64,000 nucleotides of DNA from positions 41,160 to 105,159 of the forward strand of contig NZ_RCHC01000013.1 in the NCBI RefSeq assembly GCF_003664645.1, read 5' to 3'. The position numbers and the translations under genes are program-made. This DNA is from Acinetobacter chengduensis. Lineage in GTDB: Bacteria; Pseudomonadota; Gammaproteobacteria; Pseudomonadales; Moraxellaceae. Below the pieces are notes generated by a model. It ran no database searches. It was not told the DNA's origin and was given only the letters and a program-made list of their open reading frames with translations. Shown here in pieces: positions 30,211 through 39,782 of this stretch. Each line of letters starts with the position of its first letter. The first letter of the stretch is position 1.

Positions 30211-30870
30211 CTATATTTTACGTTTATCTAGTTGTGTAGCGAGTAAATCACCTGTGGCTTGTACCAGCATAACCAAAATGACCAAGACCACAATGACTGC
30301 AAGCATAATTTGCATATCAAAGCGTTGGTAACCATAGCGGTAAGCAATATCACCCAAACCGCCTGCACCAATGGCACCAGCAATGGCAGAAGAGTTAATC
30401 ATGGTTACAATTGTCACGGTAAATCCTGCGACAATGCCAGGAAGGGCTTCGGGTAAAAGCACATGCCAAATAATCTGTTTACGATTACAACCAATGGCTT
30501 GAGCCGCCTCAATTAAACCCTGATCAACTTCACGAAGGCTGACTTCTGCAATACGTGCAAAAAATGGTGTGGCCGCCAAAGTGAGCGGAACCACAGCAGC
30601 CCAAACGCCATAACTGGTACCCACAATCCAGCGAGTGAGAGGAATAAGCGCGACCATTAAAATTAAAAAAGGTACAGAGCGTGTCAGGTTCACAATCCAA
30701 CCAAGGCTATGGTGAATGTGTTTGGCTGGATAAATGCCATGTTCAGATGTACTGACCAAAATAATTGCTAGAGGTAAGCCAATTAGAAGAGCAAAGAGGG
30801 CAGATGAGCCAACCATTAACAGCGTATCAATTGTACCTGTAATGAGTAAATCAATGAGCTGATTGTGCAT
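30211..30870 (-). CDS. metI: Methionine-type ABC transporter permease
   Basis: Inner-membrane permease of the MetI/CysTW family, 219 residues, with about five helices. The EAA loop is EAAQAIGCNRKQIIWHVLLPEALPGI, where it meets the ATPase. The ATG at 30870 overlaps the end of metN by 20 bases, so translation is coupled. Being downstream of sfnB-like and monooxygenase genes, the transporter may import methionine or another organosulfur compound; the substrate is inferred. Confidence 0.93.
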   Translation of the reverse strand: MHNQLIDLLITGTIDTLLMVGSSALFALLIGLPLAIILVSTSEHGIYPAKHIHHSLGWIVNLTRSVPFLILMVALIPLTRWIVGTSYGVWAAVVPLTLAATPFFARIAEVSLREVDQGLIEAAQAIGCNRKQIIWHVLLPEALPGIVAGFTVTIVTMINSSAIAGAIGAGGLGDIAYRYGYQRFDMQIMLAVIVVLVILVMLVQATGDLLATQLDKRKI

Positions 30871-31921
30871 AGCCGAGTACCTCCACTTGTGCAATATAAG
30901 GTGCAAGTTTGCTAGAAAGGGTTGCAAGATCAAATTCGGTCGAAGCAAAGGCTACAACCAATGAACCAATAAGATGCTGTTGAATACTATCCACATGACT
31001 TTGTATGAGATGTACGGGTGCATCAAATTGTTCAAAGATCAGTTTCAAGTCTGGTGACTGGCCAAGGGCAGAGGCATAACGCAGTTTTAAAATGCTCAAA
31101 CGATGCTGGCTAGTTTTTTCCAAATCATAGGTCAGTGGTATATCCAGCTGTTCTAAGCTCAGAAGTTCTTCAGTGATCTTTTGTTGTGGCTTTGAAAATA
31201 CCGACCACACTTGACCAGACTCTACAATTTCACCTTGATCAATGACTACAACTTGATCGCAAATTTCACGAATCACTTGCATTTCATGGGTAATTAGCAC
31301 AATGGTAATGCCAAGTTTTTGATTAATTTCTTTTAATAAGCTTAATACCGCTGAAGTACTTTCAGGATCAAGCGCCGATGTGGCTTCATCACAAAGTAGA
31401 ATTTCAGGGTGGTGAACCAGAGCACGTGCAATCCCCACACGTTGCTTTTGCCCGCCCGATAACTGAGACGGGTAATAGGTTGCTTTATCGCTTAGGCCGA
31501 CCAATTGCAACACTTCTTTTACACGTTGATCGATATCTACTTTGGCAAAGCTAGATACTTTGAGTGGGAGTGCAACATTGTCATAAACAGTTTTGGCAGA
31601 CATTAAATTGAAGTGCTGAAAAATCATGCCGATACGTTGACGCAGTTGAATTAACTGCGCATGTGAAAGCTCTGCAAGATTTTGTTGCTGTACATATATG
31701 CTACCGTCACTCAATTGCTCTAGGCCATTTAGGGTGCGAATGAGTGATGATTTTCCAGCGCCACTTTTTCCAATAATGCCAAAGATCGAGGCCTTGGGAA
31801 TATCTAGGTTGATATTCTTAAGTGCATGCACTTGCTTGCCTTGGACAGCATAGTATTTATTTAAGTTGCGAATTTTAATGGCAGGGAGTGCAAATTCGCT
31901 ATGTGTACCAAAACTCACCAT
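30851..31921 (-). CDS. metN: Methionine-type ABC transporter ATP-binding protein
   Basis: ATPase of 356 residues. Walker A is GKSGAGKS (51-58), the signature LSGGQ at 154-158 and Walker B with ILLCDEA at 174-180. The C-terminal NIL domain (about 270-356) binds methionine and inhibits the transporter in E. coli MetN. AAGGAG is eight bases before the ATG at 31921; the longer upstream frame overlaps metQ. The order is metQ-metN-metI on the minus strand. Confidence 0.94.
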   Translation of the reverse strand: MVSFGTHSEFALPAIKIRNLNKYYAVQGKQVHALKNINLDIPKASIFGIIGKSGAGKSSLIRTLNGLEQLSDGSIYVQQQNLAELSHAQLIQLRQRIGMIFQHFNLMSAKTVYDNVALPLKVSSFAKVDIDQRVKEVLQLVGLSDKATYYPSQLSGGQKQRVGIARALVHHPEILLCDEATSALDPESTSAVLSLLKEINQKLGITIVLITHEMQVIREICDQVVVIDQGEIVESGQVWSVFSKPQQKITEELLSLEQLDIPLTYDLEKTSQHRLSILKLRYASALGQSPDLKLIFEQFDAPVHLIQSHVDSIQQHLIGSLVVAFASTEFDLATLSSKLAPYIAQVEVLGYAQSAH

Positions 31922-31931
31922 AATTGACTCC

Positions 31932-32774
31932 TTATTTCCAGCCCGCAAACCACAGTTTTTCACCAACTTCAGCATTGATTGCGTGTTTCACTTGTGCTGA
32001 GTTTTGATAAATATGAATGAATTTTTTTAATTGTTCGGCTTTTTCTGGATGCTGTGTTTCATAATCATCACGTACTACAAATAAAATTGCATAGCGGTTG
32101 CTGGTGGTGTCATCAAAAGCCAGTGCATCATTTGGATCGAGCGTACCTGCAAGGCGTAAATAATGTGGGTAGCTAAAGACGAGGTCTGCTTCATCTACTG
32201 CGCGTGCAGTTTGTGGGCCTTCAACTTCAACAAATTTGAAGTTTTTAGGATTGCTAGAAATATCCTGCAAATTTGAAAGATGATTATTCGGATCTTTTAA
32301 GCTAATGAGTTTCACTTGTTGTAATAACAACAGCGCACGGCCTTGGTTAACAGGATCATTTGGAATCACTACTTGAGCGCCATTAGGCACATCTTGAAGG
32401 CTTTTGTATTTTTTAGAATACAGGCCAACATGTGTGGCAATACCATGTGCAATCGGCTTAATTTTATAAGCTGCTTCTTTTATGGCATTACTGAGGAAGG
32501 GCTGATGTTGAAAATAATTCGCGTCTATATCCCCATGATTTAAGGTAATGTTTGGGGTATTCCAATCTGAGAATTCGACCAAACGGACATTGATGCCGTC
32601 TTTTTTTGCTTCATCTACTGCAACTTGTAAAGGTTTGGCAAAAGGTGGACTAATCCCAATCACAATTTCATCTGTCGTTGTACTACGTTTTTGGTTCCAA
32701 ATCACAAGGCCAATTACCAGCACTGCGACAATGACCCCAATTAAGCTGAGTTTAGTTTTTGTAGTTAATGCCAT
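31932..32774 (-). CDS. metQ: MetQ/NlpA family substrate-binding protein
   Basis: Solute-binding component of 280 residues with the NlpA/MetQ core: VRLVEFSDWNTPNITLNHGDIDANYFQHQPFL and THVGLYSKKYKSLQDVPNGAQVVIPNDPVNQGRALLLLQ. Unlike E. coli MetQ it has no lipobox cysteine. It begins with one hydrophobic segment (about 9-26) that is either an uncut membrane anchor or a plain signal peptide. Beside sulfur-scavenging oxidoreductases, the ligand may be methionine or a related sulfur compound. Confidence 0.9.
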   Translation of the reverse strand: MALTTKTKLSLIGVIVAVLVIGLVIWNQKRSTTTDEIVIGISPPFAKPLQVAVDEAKKDGINVRLVEFSDWNTPNITLNHGDIDANYFQHQPFLSNAIKEAAYKIKPIAHGIATHVGLYSKKYKSLQDVPNGAQVVIPNDPVNQGRALLLLQQVKLISLKDPNNHLSNLQDISSNPKNFKFVEVEGPQTARAVDEADLVFSYPHYLRLAGTLDPNDALAFDDTTSNRYAILFVVRDDYETQHPEKAEQLKKFIHIYQNSAQVKHAINAEVGEKLWFAGWK

Positions 32775-32899
32775 AATTTAATACTCTTATTTTCAATAGT
32801 TTTTTAATAGATGTAGACTGATTTTAATGTGTGCAACTTCGGCATGAGGTTGTCATTACTACGATGGATTTAAGCTAAGATACTTTCTTTTGCTACAGT

Positions 32900-34291
32900 C
32901 TAATCTGAAGTGGTTTTTGTGACTTGCGGTTGACATCGATACTGTTCAACAGGATGCGTGTGCGGGAGTAAATCGCCCTCTTGGAAAAGTTTGTGTCTTA
33001 AACTGCCTTGACGATATGCAGTTTTATAGCGCCCACGTTGTTGTAATTCGGGTATCACATAACGAATGAAATCATGATGTGACTCAGGTGCAACTGTACG
33101 TGTTAGGTTAAAACCATCAATGCCAGTCTCATCTAAATATTGAATTAATTGCGTGGCAACGCTGGCGCCACTACCGACAAATAAGGGATAACGTCCCCCG
33201 AGTTTTAATTGGGCCTTTAAATCATTTGGTGTGATTTTTTGTGATTTAAAGCGTTGGTTTACAGATGCAATGCTATTGGTTTTTTGATATGGAATGGCTT
33301 CATCATTCGAAAATTGACTTAAATCAATGCCAATTGAGCTTGAAAAATGAGCCAACCCAGCTTCTGGACTTGCATAACTTATATATTCGGCAAGCTTTTG
33401 TTGAGCGAGTTCATCGGTTTCAGCAGTAATCACACTAATACCCACCAATAGTTTAAGTTGATTTGGGTTGCGACCATGGCTTAGGGTTTGAGCTCGAATT
33501 TGCTCAACTTGCTGTTTTACTTTTAGGGGTTGGTCTGCACCAATAAACATCGCCTCTGCATGTTGATTTGCAAAACTTAAGCCACGCGCAGAAGCGCCAG
33601 CTTGAAATAAAACAGGTGTGCGTTGTACTGAAGGAGACACTTGAAATACACCTTGGCTACGATAAAACTGACCTTGGTGGTGTATTTCATGTACCTTGCT
33701 AGGCTGGGTAAATATACGTTGGGATTTGTCTTTTATTACAGCATCGTGTTCCCAAGAGCCTTCCCAAAATTTGTAGCAAAGACTTAAAAATTCCTCGGCT
33801 TGCTCATAACGTAGGTCATGGTCTTGTAGGCCTGCTTGACCAATTAAACGAGCGGCGCTATCGAGATAACCTGTCACAATGTTCCAGCCAATTCGTCCTT
33901 GGGTTAAATGGTCTAAACTGGCAAAACGACGGGCAAATTGATAGGGTGTTTCATAGCTTAAATTGACGGTCACGCCAAAGCCTAAATGTTGCGTCACGGC
34001 AGCCATTGCTGAAACCAAAGTACTTGGGTCATGGCTGGGCAACTGAATGGATTCTTTTAGGGTTAAATCAATATTGCCCTGATAGACGTCGTATACACCA
34101 GTAATATCAGCAATAAACAGCCCATCAAATAAGCCTTGTTCTAGTGTCTTGGCCAAATCTGTCCAATAGCTGAGTTCATTAAAACGGTGTGATTCATCGC
34201 GTGGATGTGTCCATAGGCCATGGTTGATATGACCTACACAATTCATGTCGAAGGCATTTAAAATAATTTCTTTATTCGGTATTTGTGTCAT
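32900..34291 (-). CDS. FMN-dependent monooxygenase, NtaA/SnaA/DszA family
   Basis: A bacterial luciferase-like monooxygenase of 463 residues that needs reduced FMN from a partner reductase. Family blocks include IILNAFDMNCVGHINHGLW, LGFGVTVNLSYETPYQFARRFASLDHLTQGRIGWNIVTGY and PVLFQAGASARGL. DszA and relatives split carbon-sulfur bonds in sulfones. Beside two sfnB-like genes and a metNIQ-type transporter, sulfur release from an organosulfur compound under sulfate limitation is likely. It overlaps the upstream sfnB-like stop by one base. No reductase gene is in the window. Confidence 0.88.
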   Translation of the reverse strand: MTQIPNKEIILNAFDMNCVGHINHGLWTHPRDESHRFNELSYWTDLAKTLEQGLFDGLFIADITGVYDVYQGNIDLTLKESIQLPSHDPSTLVSAMAAVTQHLGFGVTVNLSYETPYQFARRFASLDHLTQGRIGWNIVTGYLDSAARLIGQAGLQDHDLRYEQAEEFLSLCYKFWEGSWEHDAVIKDKSQRIFTQPSKVHEIHHQGQFYRSQGVFQVSPSVQRTPVLFQAGASARGLSFANQHAEAMFIGADQPLKVKQQVEQIRAQTLSHGRNPNQLKLLVGISVITAETDELAQQKLAEYISYASPEAGLAHFSSSIGIDLSQFSNDEAIPYQKTNSIASVNQRFKSQKITPNDLKAQLKLGGRYPLFVGSGASVATQLIQYLDETGIDGFNLTRTVAPESHHDFIRYVIPELQQRGRYKTAYRQGSLRHKLFQEGDLLPHTHPVEQYRCQPQVTKTTSD

Positions 34292-35523
34292 TACAGTGTC
34301 CCCCGTCGTGGTGGAAGTACACCGTTTAACAAATAGTTCGCAATGAAATAATATTTCCAGCGTGAGGCATCGTGTAGAGTGTGTACGCGTGCATTACGCC
34401 AAAAACGGTCGAGACCATCACTGCGTTGACTACCTCGGCTACCTGCAAGTTCAATTAGTTTAGACGATGCCTTGAGGGCAGTATCCGTACTATGTGCGCG
34501 AACCTTGGCAACATCTAGTGAAGCTTTGGCAATGTTTTCTACAGTTGGATGTGGTTTAGCCGCATCAATAGAATGTGCTGCTTGTTTAAGTAGCAGTTCA
34601 CTAGCACGTACATCAGCAACAATACGGCCTAATTCAAATTTAGTGAGAGGATCTTCGGTTGCAGTATCTACACCTGAATCAATCCAAGGGCGGGCTTGGC
34701 GTACACGTAGTAAGGTTTCTTCAAAGGCTGCTCGTGCAATGCCAGTTTCAATCGCTGCATGCATAATTTGAGCAAAAGGTCCAACCAAAGTAGGCCGACT
34801 AAATGCATCATCAAATGCAATGACATCCTCAGCTTTGACCCTTACATGATTGAATTTAACCGTGCCACTGCCTGTTGTGCGCTGTCCAAAACCAGACCAA
34901 TCATCAATCAATTCTAGCCCTTCGCTTTCACGGGGTATAAAAGCGAGAAATTCACGGCCTTCGGCATTTTTGACCAAGCTTGGAATGCGATGTGCAAACA
35001 AACTACCTGTGCAGTAAAATTTCTCACCATTGACTTCAAAGCCGTCGTTTGTAGTGCTAATGGTGCTGTATTTTTGTGTGGAATTTTTGGTTTTAAACTC
35101 GGCCAAGGCATTGCCAAAGCGGGCACCTTTGAGCACCTCTGCATAGAGTTTTTGTTTTTGTTGTACCGTACCTGTATTAAGGAGTACTTCAAGGGCATAA
35201 AAATGGTTTTGTGGAATTTGACCAATCGAACCATCTGCGCCACTGATGAGAGCAATAACACGGGCAACAGTATAACTTGATACTTCGGCACCGCCGTATT
35301 CTTTAGGTACGGTAATGGCCCATAGACCCGATTGACTATAGGTTTCAATTTCATCAAAGGGAAGTCGTCGATCCGCGTCTCGTTTAATTGCATTGTGCTG
35401 AAATTGCTCTGCTAATTGAGTGGCAATTTCAATCGCTTCTGCGTCTGAACGAATAATATGGGCAGGAGCTACATTCGCTACAGTATCAGATTGAAAAGAA
35501 ACAAGGTTATGAAATGAGGTCAT
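34291..35523 (-). CDS. sfnB: SfnB-like acyl-CoA-dehydrogenase-fold flavoprotein (downstream copy)
   Basis: A 410-residue protein with the acyl-CoA dehydrogenase fold (VPKEYGGAEVSSYTV, TGSLFAHRIPSLVKN, DWSGFGQRTTGSGTVKF, RNARVHTLHDASRWKYYFIANYLLNG). SfnB and DszC/DmoA-type relatives use FMNH2 to oxidise sulfur compounds rather than acyl-CoA, and are induced by sulfur starvation in Pseudomonas. It is clearly paralogous to the next upstream gene, 13 bases away, and coupled to the monooxygenase. The true substrate is unknown. Confidence 0.87.
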   Translation of the reverse strand: MTSFHNLVSFQSDTVANVAPAHIIRSDAEAIEIATQLAEQFQHNAIKRDADRRLPFDEIETYSQSGLWAITVPKEYGGAEVSSYTVARVIALISGADGSIGQIPQNHFYALEVLLNTGTVQQKQKLYAEVLKGARFGNALAEFKTKNSTQKYSTISTTNDGFEVNGEKFYCTGSLFAHRIPSLVKNAEGREFLAFIPRESEGLELIDDWSGFGQRTTGSGTVKFNHVRVKAEDVIAFDDAFSRPTLVGPFAQIMHAAIETGIARAAFEETLLRVRQARPWIDSGVDTATEDPLTKFELGRIVADVRASELLLKQAAHSIDAAKPHPTVENIAKASLDVAKVRAHSTDTALKASSKLIELAGSRGSQRSDGLDRFWRNARVHTLHDASRWKYYFIANYLLNGVLPPRRGTL

Positions 35524-35536
35524 GTTGAGTCGTCCT

Positions 35537-36739
35537 TTAAATCCAAGCGTGGCGGGCAGGGTGTTTATTGTTGAGGTAATAATCCCCTAAGGCATGTAAT
35601 TTCCAGCGAATCGGATCATGTAATGTATGCACGCGTGCATTACGCCAATGTTGATCAAATTGATGTGTACTTAGGCTTGAGCGACTACCACCTAATTCGA
35701 GTAGTTTTTCGGAGATATGTAGGGCAGCATCATTGGCATACACTTTGGCTTCTGCAACTAAAATCGACGCCTTGGCTGCTTGTTCTTCTGTAACACTGGT
35801 TAATTGATCCAGTTCATCTAGATATTCGGCTGCATCATCTAAAAGTAAAATAGCAGCATCTAATAGCACTGCCGACTTACCAACCTCTTGTAGTGTGAAA
35901 TGTTCTTCGCTAGCTTTTGCAACTTGTGCATCAATTATTGGTCGAGCGCGTTTTACCGCGCTGATTGTGTCGGAGAAAGCAGCTTCAGCAATACCCACAT
36001 CAATTGCAACTTGTAATAGCTGTGAATAAGCACCACGGTAACTCGGCTGTGTAGTGAGCTTACGTTCATCAAAAATTAAAAATGGATCAACGACAACTTG
36101 ATTCAACTTGATCGTGCCACTTGAGGTAGTGCGCTGACCAAAACCATCCCAATTATCAATGATTTCTACACCTTCAGCTTTGGCTGGCAAAATGACCAGT
36201 ACCACATAACCCTCGGGATGTATTGCCTTAATAGCTAACCAGTCGGCGAAGCTACTGCCTGTAGAATAAAATTTTTCGCCTTGCACGATGTAAAGACCAT
36301 CTTCAATTTTTAATTGCGTATTGAGGGTTTTACTGTCTTTGGTATTCCGCTCTGGACCGCCATTGGCAAGTCTTTTACCTTGCAGAATTTGGTTAAAAAT
36401 AAAGGTCTTCTGTTCTTCTGAACCCATAATATCCACCAAATTCAGTAAGCTGATTTGGTTTTGGGGAATTTGACCAACACTTGAATCCGCCTGATTCAAG
36501 ATCCGAAATACATGCGCCAAAGTTTTATTTGAAATGAAGGCACCACCGTATTGCTTGGGTATTCGCATGGCGCCTAAGCCTTTTTGGCTAAAGAGTTCTA
36601 TTTCAGCAAATGGAAGTTGACGCTTTTGATCACGAAGATTACGCCCCTCTAAAGCAAAGTCGGCGACGTGATAGGCCGCTGTAATGGCATCTTGGTCATT
36701 TTCAAGAACATGAACATTATCGGCAGTTAAACGAGACAT
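35537..36739 (-). CDS. sfnB: SfnB-like acyl-CoA-dehydrogenase-fold flavoprotein (upstream copy)
   Basis: A 400-residue paralogue of the next gene, with the same blocks: QLPFAEIELFSQKGL, RIPKQYGGAFISN, DNWDGFGQRTTSSGTIKL, HWRNARVHTLHDPIRWK. First gene of the putative operon sfnB-sfnB-monooxygenase-metQNI. AGGTG stands seven bases before the ATG. The two copies differ throughout, so the duplication is old and they probably serve different substrates. Confidence 0.87.
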   Translation of the reverse strand: MSRLTADNVHVLENDQDAITAAYHVADFALEGRNLRDQKRQLPFAEIELFSQKGLGAMRIPKQYGGAFISNKTLAHVFRILNQADSSVGQIPQNQISLLNLVDIMGSEEQKTFIFNQILQGKRLANGGPERNTKDSKTLNTQLKIEDGLYIVQGEKFYSTGSSFADWLAIKAIHPEGYVVLVILPAKAEGVEIIDNWDGFGQRTTSSGTIKLNQVVVDPFLIFDERKLTTQPSYRGAYSQLLQVAIDVGIAEAAFSDTISAVKRARPIIDAQVAKASEEHFTLQEVGKSAVLLDAAILLLDDAAEYLDELDQLTSVTEEQAAKASILVAEAKVYANDAALHISEKLLELGGSRSSLSTHQFDQHWRNARVHTLHDPIRWKLHALGDYYLNNKHPARHAWI

Positions 36740-37104
36740 AAGAGCACCTATATTTAATCCCCAAACGCTAACTGCTCTGCTTTCAATAATTAAATGTGAG
36801 TTTTAGATGACCTTATACAAAAATGTCCTATGAATTTATCTTGCTGAATTTTTTAATTTTACGTATATGATAAGTTATTGAAATATTTTATTTTTGATTG
36901 TTTTTTAGAAGTTTTTAATCAGCGGTATATATCGAATTTAGATATTCATGCGATAAAATCGTATAAAAATAAATAACTTTAGTGACAAAACATTCAGCAA
37001 TTTGGAAAAAAAGTTCATTGTTTTTGAGTGAGGCAATGTCTAAAGTATCTGACTAAAATACTTGTCCGCATGGATTGGGTAAGACAATAATTCTTGGAGT
37101 ATTT
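36740..37104. other. Divergent promoter region of the sulfur cluster and the GST gene
   Basis: About 365 AT-rich bases. No sigma-54 type -24/-12 element was found, although SfnR-sigma-54 control is known for sfn genes in Pseudomonas. A Cbl/CysB-type LysR site could be present, but I cannot identify one by eye. Confidence 0.45.
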
Positions 37105-37869
37105 ATGCGTACCTTATACCAGTTTCCTTTATCGCATTTTTGTGAAAAAGCACGCTGGCTACTCGACCACAAAGAGCTTGAGTATACTGCTCATAATTTG
37201 ATGCCGGGTGTGCATCGTGCTTTTGCTCAGCTAAAAACAGGTCAAAATAAACTTCCTATTTTACGTGATGAGGAATGTTGGGTCGCAGATTCTACGCAAA
37301 TAGCACTGTATTTAGATGAAAAGTACCCTGAACATGGCTTATTGAGAGCTGATCCACAATTACGCACACAAGCCTTAGATATCAATCTAATGTCCATTGA
37401 GTTAGGGCAACATGTACGTCGTTGGGGTTTATCACATGTGCTTAATGAAGGTGGTGAGTCACTGGATATTTTAATTGGTGAAAAGGGTTACCTACGTCAA
37501 TTTGAAAAATATACCAAGCCAATTTTGAAAGCGATTATGTCCAAGGGCTATCAGCTTGATACAGACAAAGTGGCATCGTCAAAAGCGCAGATGCAACAAC
37601 TGATTGAACAGCTGAATGAAAAGATTATTGAGCAGGGTGGGCGGTATTTTGTCGGTGATCGTATTGGTTTAGCAGATATTGCGGTATGTTCAATGCTTGC
37701 ACCGATTCTAGAAGTTGCAGGAACACCTTGGGAAAAAGAATCTGAAAATTTATTATCGGATGAATTTAAAGAATATAAGATGTACTTGCAGGAATTACCA
37801 TTAGGTCAATATGTACAGCGAATATATCAAACTGAACGCAATGCGCGAGTAGATTGGCGTGGTGTCTAA
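37105..37869 (+). CDS. Glutathione S-transferase family protein
   Basis: A 254-residue protein. The N-terminal thioredoxin-like domain starts RTLYQFPLSHFCEKARWLLDHKELEY and includes KLPILRDEECWVADSTQIALYLDEKYP. The helical C-terminal domain includes GGRYFVGDRIGLADIAVCSML. SFCEK-type starts occur in GSTs that use cysteine or serine in place of tyrosine. GGAG lies five to six bases before the ATG at 37105. It is divergent from the sulfur cluster; a link through thiol metabolism is possible but unproven. Confidence 0.88.
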   Translation: MRTLYQFPLSHFCEKARWLLDHKELEYTAHNLMPGVHRAFAQLKTGQNKLPILRDEECWVADSTQIALYLDEKYPEHGLLRADPQLRTQALDINLMSIELGQHVRRWGLSHVLNEGGESLDILIGEKGYLRQFEKYTKPILKAIMSKGYQLDTDKVASSKAQMQQLIEQLNEKIIEQGGRYFVGDRIGLADIAVCSMLAPILEVAGTPWEKESENLLSDEFKEYKMYLQELPLGQYVQRIYQTERNARVDWRGV

Positions 37870-37954
37870 AGAGGTCACATAAGAGCTATATTTACTTTAA
37901 TCATGAATGCTATAAAAACTAAACGCGTATTTGAATTGATTTGAACTGTTATAA

Positions 37955-37981
37955 GAAACGCACCTTCAGGTGCGTTTTTTT
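37955..37981. terminator. Terminator between GST gene and repeat protein gene
   Basis: AAACGCACC and GGTGCGTTT pair around TTCA, followed by a T run. It ends the GST transcript. Confidence 0.9.
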
Positions 37982-38016
37982 ATAGTGCTTAGTATTGAAC
38001 TTTGTGCCTAGGTAGA

Positions 38017-39306
38017 TTAAACATAAGCAGTAGGAGTATTTAGATCTAGCACTGGTGCTGTCATTGGTAATGTGTTGATTAATTCAGGAATATTTCCTGT
38101 TAACAAGCCAGCAATTTTACCTACTGTTGCAGATAGTTCTGGTGAAATTGCGCTAAGGTCAATATGACCTAAACCACTTGCATTAGACAGAAGATCTGAA
38201 AGATTTGGTAGTGTGATAGTGGTTGAGCTGTTACTGTCGTGGATTTGATCTGTAGAGGGTTTGTTTAAGCTACCGAGTAGTTCGCCCAAGTCTGGAATGT
38301 GTACACCATCAAGCAGGTTGCTGAAATCGCCTTTTTGATCCAGTACAGCAATGACTGGTTTCAACGAGTCAATAATATTATTTAGATCAGTTGAAAGCGT
38401 TAACAATGATGGATTGCTTGTAAAGTCGATAATCGTTTTTACACTGCTGAGTAAGTTATATACGGTATTCACTGTTGTAACTTGATCGGTATCTAAACTG
38501 CCACTGTCTGCTAGTAGCTTGAGTAAAGGATTAATACCTTTAATCACACCTGAAATAGTTTCAGGAATATTGCCTTCGCTGGCATTGGTTAATGTGCTTA
38601 CTAATGTTGTTACACTGCCAATCACTGAAGGTAATGCTTTTTGCAGAAGTGCCATGTCAATTTTAGAATTACTCGTATCTATGGATGCAAGCAATGGCAT
38701 AAGTGCTTGGGTTGCACCCTTCGCAATATCGCCAAAATCGAGGTTGCCGGATGTTGTACTACCTGCAATTTGAATAATGGGTTGAGCAATCTCAAGTACT
38801 TTATTGAGTGTGCTAACAATTTGAGTGACATCCGTGTTGCTACTTGCACCTGCTAAAATTGCAAGTAGAGGTTTAACAGCCGTAATTGCAGAAGTGACGC
38901 TATCAGATACATTTCCTTGTTTGCTGAAGCTATTCATTAAAGTGGTGATGCTATTTACGACAGTAGGTAATGATTGTAAAAGCTGATTTTGATTTATAGA
39001 TGATGAGCCATTTGTTGATTGAAGCAGAGGTTGTAGGGTCTGCATCAGCGTATTAATTGTATCTGTATTGAGCGTTGGTTTTGTAGAGCTAGTGCTTAAG
39101 CTGGTCATCAGGCTCATAAGCTTAGGTAAAGAGCTTGATAGGCTACTCAGGTCAATCGTTGTTGGTTTATTAGTAATTGAACTGATGATTGAACTAATCG
39201 GGTTAATGATGGTGCTGAGACTGTTTTGAATGTTACTGAGTTGAGAACTTGAGCTAAGAACCGGACTAATTTTAGTGCTGAGTAAACTAATTAATTTAAT
39301 TGCCAT
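38017..39306 (-). CDS. Ser/Thr/Leu-rich internal-repeat protein, function unknown
   Basis: A 429-residue low-complexity protein. Two long repeats of about 111 residues are visible: 109-219 (LLQSLPTVVNSITTLMNSF...KPLLAILA) and 220-329 (LLQKALPSVIGSVTTLVSTL...NPLLKLLAD), with partial copies before and after. Each unit contains shorter degenerate helices of the LP-x-hydrophobic type. It lacks cysteine and tryptophan, and has no signal peptide or classical membrane helix. AAGGA ten bases upstream supports the start. No family is recognised; a surface or storage-granule (phasin-like) role can be imagined but not supported. Confidence 0.8.
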   Translation of the reverse strand: MAIKLISLLSTKISPVLSSSSQLSNIQNSLSTIINPISSIISSITNKPTTIDLSSLSSSLPKLMSLMTSLSTSSTKPTLNTDTINTLMQTLQPLLQSTNGSSSINQNQLLQSLPTVVNSITTLMNSFSKQGNVSDSVTSAITAVKPLLAILAGASSNTDVTQIVSTLNKVLEIAQPIIQIAGSTTSGNLDFGDIAKGATQALMPLLASIDTSNSKIDMALLQKALPSVIGSVTTLVSTLTNASEGNIPETISGVIKGINPLLKLLADSGSLDTDQVTTVNTVYNLLSSVKTIIDFTSNPSLLTLSTDLNNIIDSLKPVIAVLDQKGDFSNLLDGVHIPDLGELLGSLNKPSTDQIHDSNSSTTITLPNLSDLLSNASGLGHIDLSAISPELSATVGKIAGLLTGNIPELINTLPMTAPVLDLNTPTAYV

Positions 39307-39782
39307 TTTTATTCATTCCTTGTTATTTTTAATCTGCTTTACTTGTAGGGATTGGGATGGTTATAAAGCAAATCTTTTTTAAACTGATTTAATAAAAATG
39401 TAAAATATTGAAAAATCCAGCAAAAATAAAAACAGTGACTTGAGTCACAAAATATTGTTTGCATATTGTTTTAATTAACTGAAAACTAAGGAATATGTAT
39501 TTAGTCGGATGACTTTTAAATTCTGACCAATGGTATACAAATGTATAGAATTTGATGTTTAAGGACATATTGTACGCTGAATTTATGCGTGTAAAGCATC
39601 ACGAGATTTTTTGTAAAAATGATGTTTGGAAATAAAAAATTCTAAAAATATTGAAATAAGTGAAAAATAAATTGGCATTTCGAGTTTTCTTCTTTACATT
39701 AATTATTTATGTCACTTTTAAGTGATTGTTGTATCAAAACAAAATAAATGTATATAAAGCTGTAGTTGCAAGGGAGCAAGGC
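39307..39782. other. Intergenic region with a small palindrome
   Basis: About 475 AT-rich bases between the divergent repeat-protein gene and an Lrp-type gene. GTGACT (39435-39440) and AGTCAC (39443-39448) form a 14-base near-perfect palindrome that could be an operator. No gene is seen. Confidence 0.4.

Noticed and set aside
32775..32899. MetJ box or S-box riboswitch before metQ
   Set aside because: No AGACGTCT repeats and no riboswitch-like stems were seen in the 125-base gap.
36740..37104. Sigma-54 promoter for the sfn-like cluster
   Set aside because: Searched for GG-N10-GC spaced elements on the minus strand and found none convincing.
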